64,000 bases of DNA from Entonaema liquescens. Taxonomy: Eukaryota; Ascomycota; Sordariomycetes; Xylariales; Xylariaceae. Positions 60,865 to 64,000 of the stretch are shown here, piece after piece. The position numbers and the translations under genes are program-made. The notes beneath the pieces were generated by a model. The model was not told the origin of the DNA and searched no databases. It saw only the letters and a program-made list of their open reading frames with translations. Where the stretch lies: positions 186,001-250,000 of the forward strand of contig CADCSX010000010.1 in the NCBI GenBank assembly GCA_902805475.1. The letters are read 5' to 3'. Position 1 is the first letter of the stretch, and each line of letters begins with the position of its first letter.

Positions 60865-61290
60865 ATTCTACTATACGAGAACTGGAACGCAATATGTAAT
60901 ACGTGGGTAGCAAACAAATGATAATTAAACCGAACTTTGATCTAACAAAACAAATGACCCAATATGCTCCAATATGTCCCAGTGTGTTATGTACACGTAA
61001 GCGCCTATATATGCATCGCCTTCCTAATTCGACCTACCCCGTATCTTATGTACCTAAGGTATGAAGATTACAACAACTCGCCCTATCCCCTATCCCCTTT
61101 CCCGGTTCGGACGTTCTGATATATACTCCAGGGGTACATAGGAAAGATACAACTATATCCCTGGTAAGAGGAGTCTAGAATAGATCGAAGTCCCAGCTTC
61201 AAGCTCTACCCGTTCTCCGAGTAATATACGATCCATTCTCGTTTCGAGTATAGCGAGGAGACCCAAGCATCACAATTGTGAGTAGCCAGC
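60865..61290. other. Convergent intergenic spacer
   Basis: 426 bp between the convergent ends of the GGCT-like and MFS genes. AT-rich, no gene. Probably both terminators. Confidence 0.55.
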
Positions 61291-63227
61291 TTATAGGGTG
61301 TAGAAGAAGTCTGTAGCGAGATGAGTCAGTATATGTAATATATGCAATATGCGAGTAATATGAGGTGTAAGTTAACGTACCTGGGTGGTAATCACCGATC
61401 TCCTGCATGCTCTTGCTCCTCATTTCATTGGCCTTCTCGGTGTATTGGTTGGCGGCCTTCTTCTTGTTCAAGTAGCCGAGGTAGAATCTGAGAGCTATCG
61501 TCGAAAGCAGCATCATGATAGACATTCCTAGAGCCGCCGAGTTACCAACGCTGTCTGCAAGTAGAAAAGTAATTAGTAAAAGTTTATTGGAGTTCTTAGT
61601 ACATGGTGATCTTACAAAATGGAGGGTCTTGGTAAGCCTGGTTTCCAGAGATGGCGAATAGATGCGGGAACACGTTGAAGAACGCCAAAACTGAACCTCT
61701 GTGCGTACGGGGTCAGCTATCAAGATCAAACTAAGTCAGTGGTGAGTTTTCTTACCTTCGTGTGTAACCAATGAAGGACATGGCTGCCCATGACATCTGC
61801 AATACGGTGGACGGGAAAATGGAGAATGCAATGAAGCATGTGGCGGCGAATCGAACTTCCTTGTTCTTGACCCAAATCAAGACTGCGTAGCCTATTACTG
61901 CCGGAATAAGGGAGACGGCCTGGACAATTCCTCGGGCGTTGGTCTTATCCGCAAGTCTGCTGAAGAAGAGAATTCCAACGCAGCCACATACGTATACGAT
62001 GATGGTGAATAGTTGAGCATTGACGTTGGTGTATCCGAAACCCTGGATGATGTCGGGAAGGAAGTTCGACAGCGACGACTGGCAGAATGAGCCACCACAG
62101 CTGGTGAGGATGAAAAGCCAGAAGTGACCGTCCAGAAGCACTGCCCAGATCTTCTTAAACTCGACGCTTCCCTCATCGGTGTTGTGCGATTTGTTGCTTC
62201 GTTGAATGATGTGCTGCTTCTCGGCTTCCGTGAATCCGTATTTGAGGTGCTGCGGGCTGCTGGGCATGAAGAAGTAGACGACGAAAGCAAATACCATAGG
62301 CGCAATACCTTCGATAAGGAAGATCCATCGCCACGCCCTCCATCCATTGACGCCATCTAAGCCAGTGTCGATGGCATAGGCGATCAAACCGTTGAAGGCG
62401 CCGGCAATGGTGGACATGGAAGCAAGAATAGCACCTCTGGTTGCGAACTCGTTGTACTGGTACCAAAAGGAGAGATCTATAGGAGTTAAGAATTAGTAAC
62501 CCGGACTTAGTACGAGGGACATGCGCCTAGGTATGTTAGGCAGTTAGGGGGCATTAACGTACAGAATACACCGCCTTGGACGAAAGCCTCTGCCGCTCCA
62601 ATGAGAAACCGAAGAAGTAACAATTGGCCGCTGTTAGAGATTAAGACGGTCATAACAGTTAAGAAACCCCACTATTAAAAGACAAGACAAGAGTCCTCGT
62701 TAGCCCACTGCTGGATTAGAAGGGTTAAGCGGGAATCTGTGTTGTCCTACCACCATCATAGCTCCACTGAACTGTCTGTTCGGGTGAATCTTCTTGATCA
62801 AAAGCGTTCCCGGAGCTGGAAAACGATTGTTGCGGCTAGAAGCACGGTTGCCGCGTTCGAGAAGTCCGAGGGAGAGAGTTTGAGTTCCTCCATAAGACCG
62901 GCTACCTTGGCATTACCGAGATCAGATTTTCCCTATAAGGATGTTAGTATAAAGTGTTCAAGATGAAGCAATCCCCAAGCAGCGTCTAGCACGACGTATA
63001 GGGCAACTAACCATCGTAGCGAAGAAGTAGACACTCGATAAAATAGGCAGAATGAAGATATCAAGCTTCATCTTCACTCTGCGAGCGAGTTTTGGATCGA
63101 CCTCTTCTTCCACCTCGGCATCTTTAGGGATATCATCGATGCTACTCGTACTCTGTAATAATATGTTTTCGCGATATTCTGTTGGCTCAGCCAATATCTT
63201 ATCCGTGGAGTTGTTGTAGGTAGGCAT
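61291..63227 (-). CDS. MFS permease of the allantoate/nicotinate (Dal5/Tna1, ACS) family, one apparent 1-nt frameshift
   Basis: Plasma-membrane anion:cation symporter of 501 aa when corrected. Seven exons: 63227-63012, 62932-62751, 62671-62563, 62476-61756, 61698-61616, 61554-61381 and 61310-61291. The N-terminus is hydrophilic and acidic. ARRVKMKLDIFILPILSSVY opens helix 1, and SDLGNAKVAGL is the family motif after it. WRWIFLIEGIAPMVFAFVVY with MPSSP and FTEAEKQH marks the helix 6 region, and the C-terminus ends GDYHPDFFYTL as in many Dal5-type permeases. In exon 2 near 62812 the frame breaks: VFQL is followed by PGTLLIKKIHPNRQFSG in another frame because CTCCGGG has one C fewer than expected. 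Without correction translation ends after about 130 residues. The transported substrate (allantoate, nicotinate, pantothenate or other organic anion) cannot be told from sequence. Confidence 0.87.
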
Positions 63228-64000
63228 CTTTGCGGAGAATGGGGATAGGTATGTTGAAGTTTGTGATGAGATAAAAAAAATTGAGTCCGAATGTAAAACT
63301 AATTGTTCACAAGTCCGGACGTCTTATAAGTATCATTCGTGCTCCGAAAAGTTATCCTATTGAGCGTAAGTCGCGTTTCGAAGCCCCAGCGCTGGGCATT
63401 ACAGGGGGATGGTGTTTCTAAAGTAGGCGCAGGCTGAGTTTACGACGAAGGTTGACTATCTCTATAGTCGTCGATCATGTCCGTTTTAGTACGAGACAAC
63501 ACTAATAGAACGGTTGACGCGCATTACCTAGCTATCTGACCCCATCTTCAAGCGACAATTGCCCATGTCTCAGGGGTCGTTGGAGTGGAACCCCTCAAAC
63601 ATCATCACGAGCAAGGTATTACGAAAGTAGCTATAATGTGATGTGTTACCGATGGTCGCACTACGTCCGCGTAATTGTGCAGGAAAAAAGGTTGCCATAG
63701 AACCGGGAAGCCAAGAGCTCCAACCCGGCTGCGGATTTGGACTCAGCCTGCATTTCGCTATTGGTTGACTGGGGTATATCGACTGGAGCGAAACTCGCTT
63801 TTATATCCCGGCTCGGCTTCTTGGATCTACAGAATTTCGAGCGGCTTTCGCTCCACCAAAACTCTTAACCAATTCTTATTGAACCACAACGGGACGGAGC
63901 ACACGTTAATATGCCGGTCGAGTACAAAAATCGAGGCCGCGCGCCCAAAGCCGAAGAGAATATGGAGGAATAGGGCAGGTCAATTACATACGTATGCTAA
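63228..64000. other. Upstream region of the MFS permease gene, no supported gene
   Basis: 773 bp to the window end. AT-rich promoter-side DNA, with short open frames only. Confidence 0.5.

Overview
The window is a 64 kb piece of a filamentous ascomycete genome, most likely Sordariomycetes. Reasons: short GT-AG introns of about 50-100 bp, uninterrupted house-keeping orthologues (TFIID TAF1, actin-related Arp4, Mtm1-type carrier), the fungal MADS-box regulator RlmA, an Msb1 morphogenesis protein, a Zn2Cys6 regulator and a PDR-type ABC pump. I cannot fix the genus. No tRNA, rRNA, CRISPR array or biosynthetic gene cluster was found.

Layout. 0-10 kb: 5' part of a PIG-P/GPI19 gene (-), ARP4 (+), a D-serine dehydratase/D-threonine aldolase gene (-), a 2.6 kb gap, then TAF1 (+). 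10-17 kb: a 6.9 kb gene-free stretch rich in simple repeats that serves as the upstream region of the MADS-box gene rlmA (+, 17.2-19.2 kb). 22.7-26.1 kb: msb1-like (-). 29.8-36.9 kb: uracil-DNA glycosylase (-), Mtm1/SLC25A39-type mitochondrial carrier (-), an FBXO9/Pof7-type F-box protein (+) and an unknown acidic/basic protein (-). 39.4-47.8 kb: a Zn2Cys6 transcription factor (-) divergent from a full PDR ABC transporter (+), sharing a 582 bp promoter. 50.2-54.9 kb: an unrecognised Pro-rich protein and a multi-pass membrane protein. 56-58.7 kb: a broken SNF2/RING helicase gene carrying a 270 bp MITE. 60-63.2 kb: a broken gamma-glutamylcyclotransferase-like gene (+) and a Dal5-type MFS permease (-).

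Two themes stand out. First, nine genes whose homology is otherwise continuous change reading frame at single points, usually where one G or C (sometimes T or A) appears to be missing from a short homopolymer. A consistent loss-only pattern across unrelated essential genes looks like residual long-read assembly error rather than biology, so most of these genes are annotated as intact-in-life CDSs with a marked frameshift. Second, the SNF2 gene has real damage: a MITE flanked by TA duplications, whose precise removal (with one TA) restores the helicase frame, plus an in-frame TAG.

How genes may work together: the Zn2Cys6 factor and the PDR pump look like a regulator/efflux pair. The rest is a mosaic of core genes (GPI anchor synthesis, chromatin remodelling, transcription initiation, DNA repair, mitochondrial redox, cell-wall signalling) separated by AT-rich, repeat-bearing intergenic DNA.
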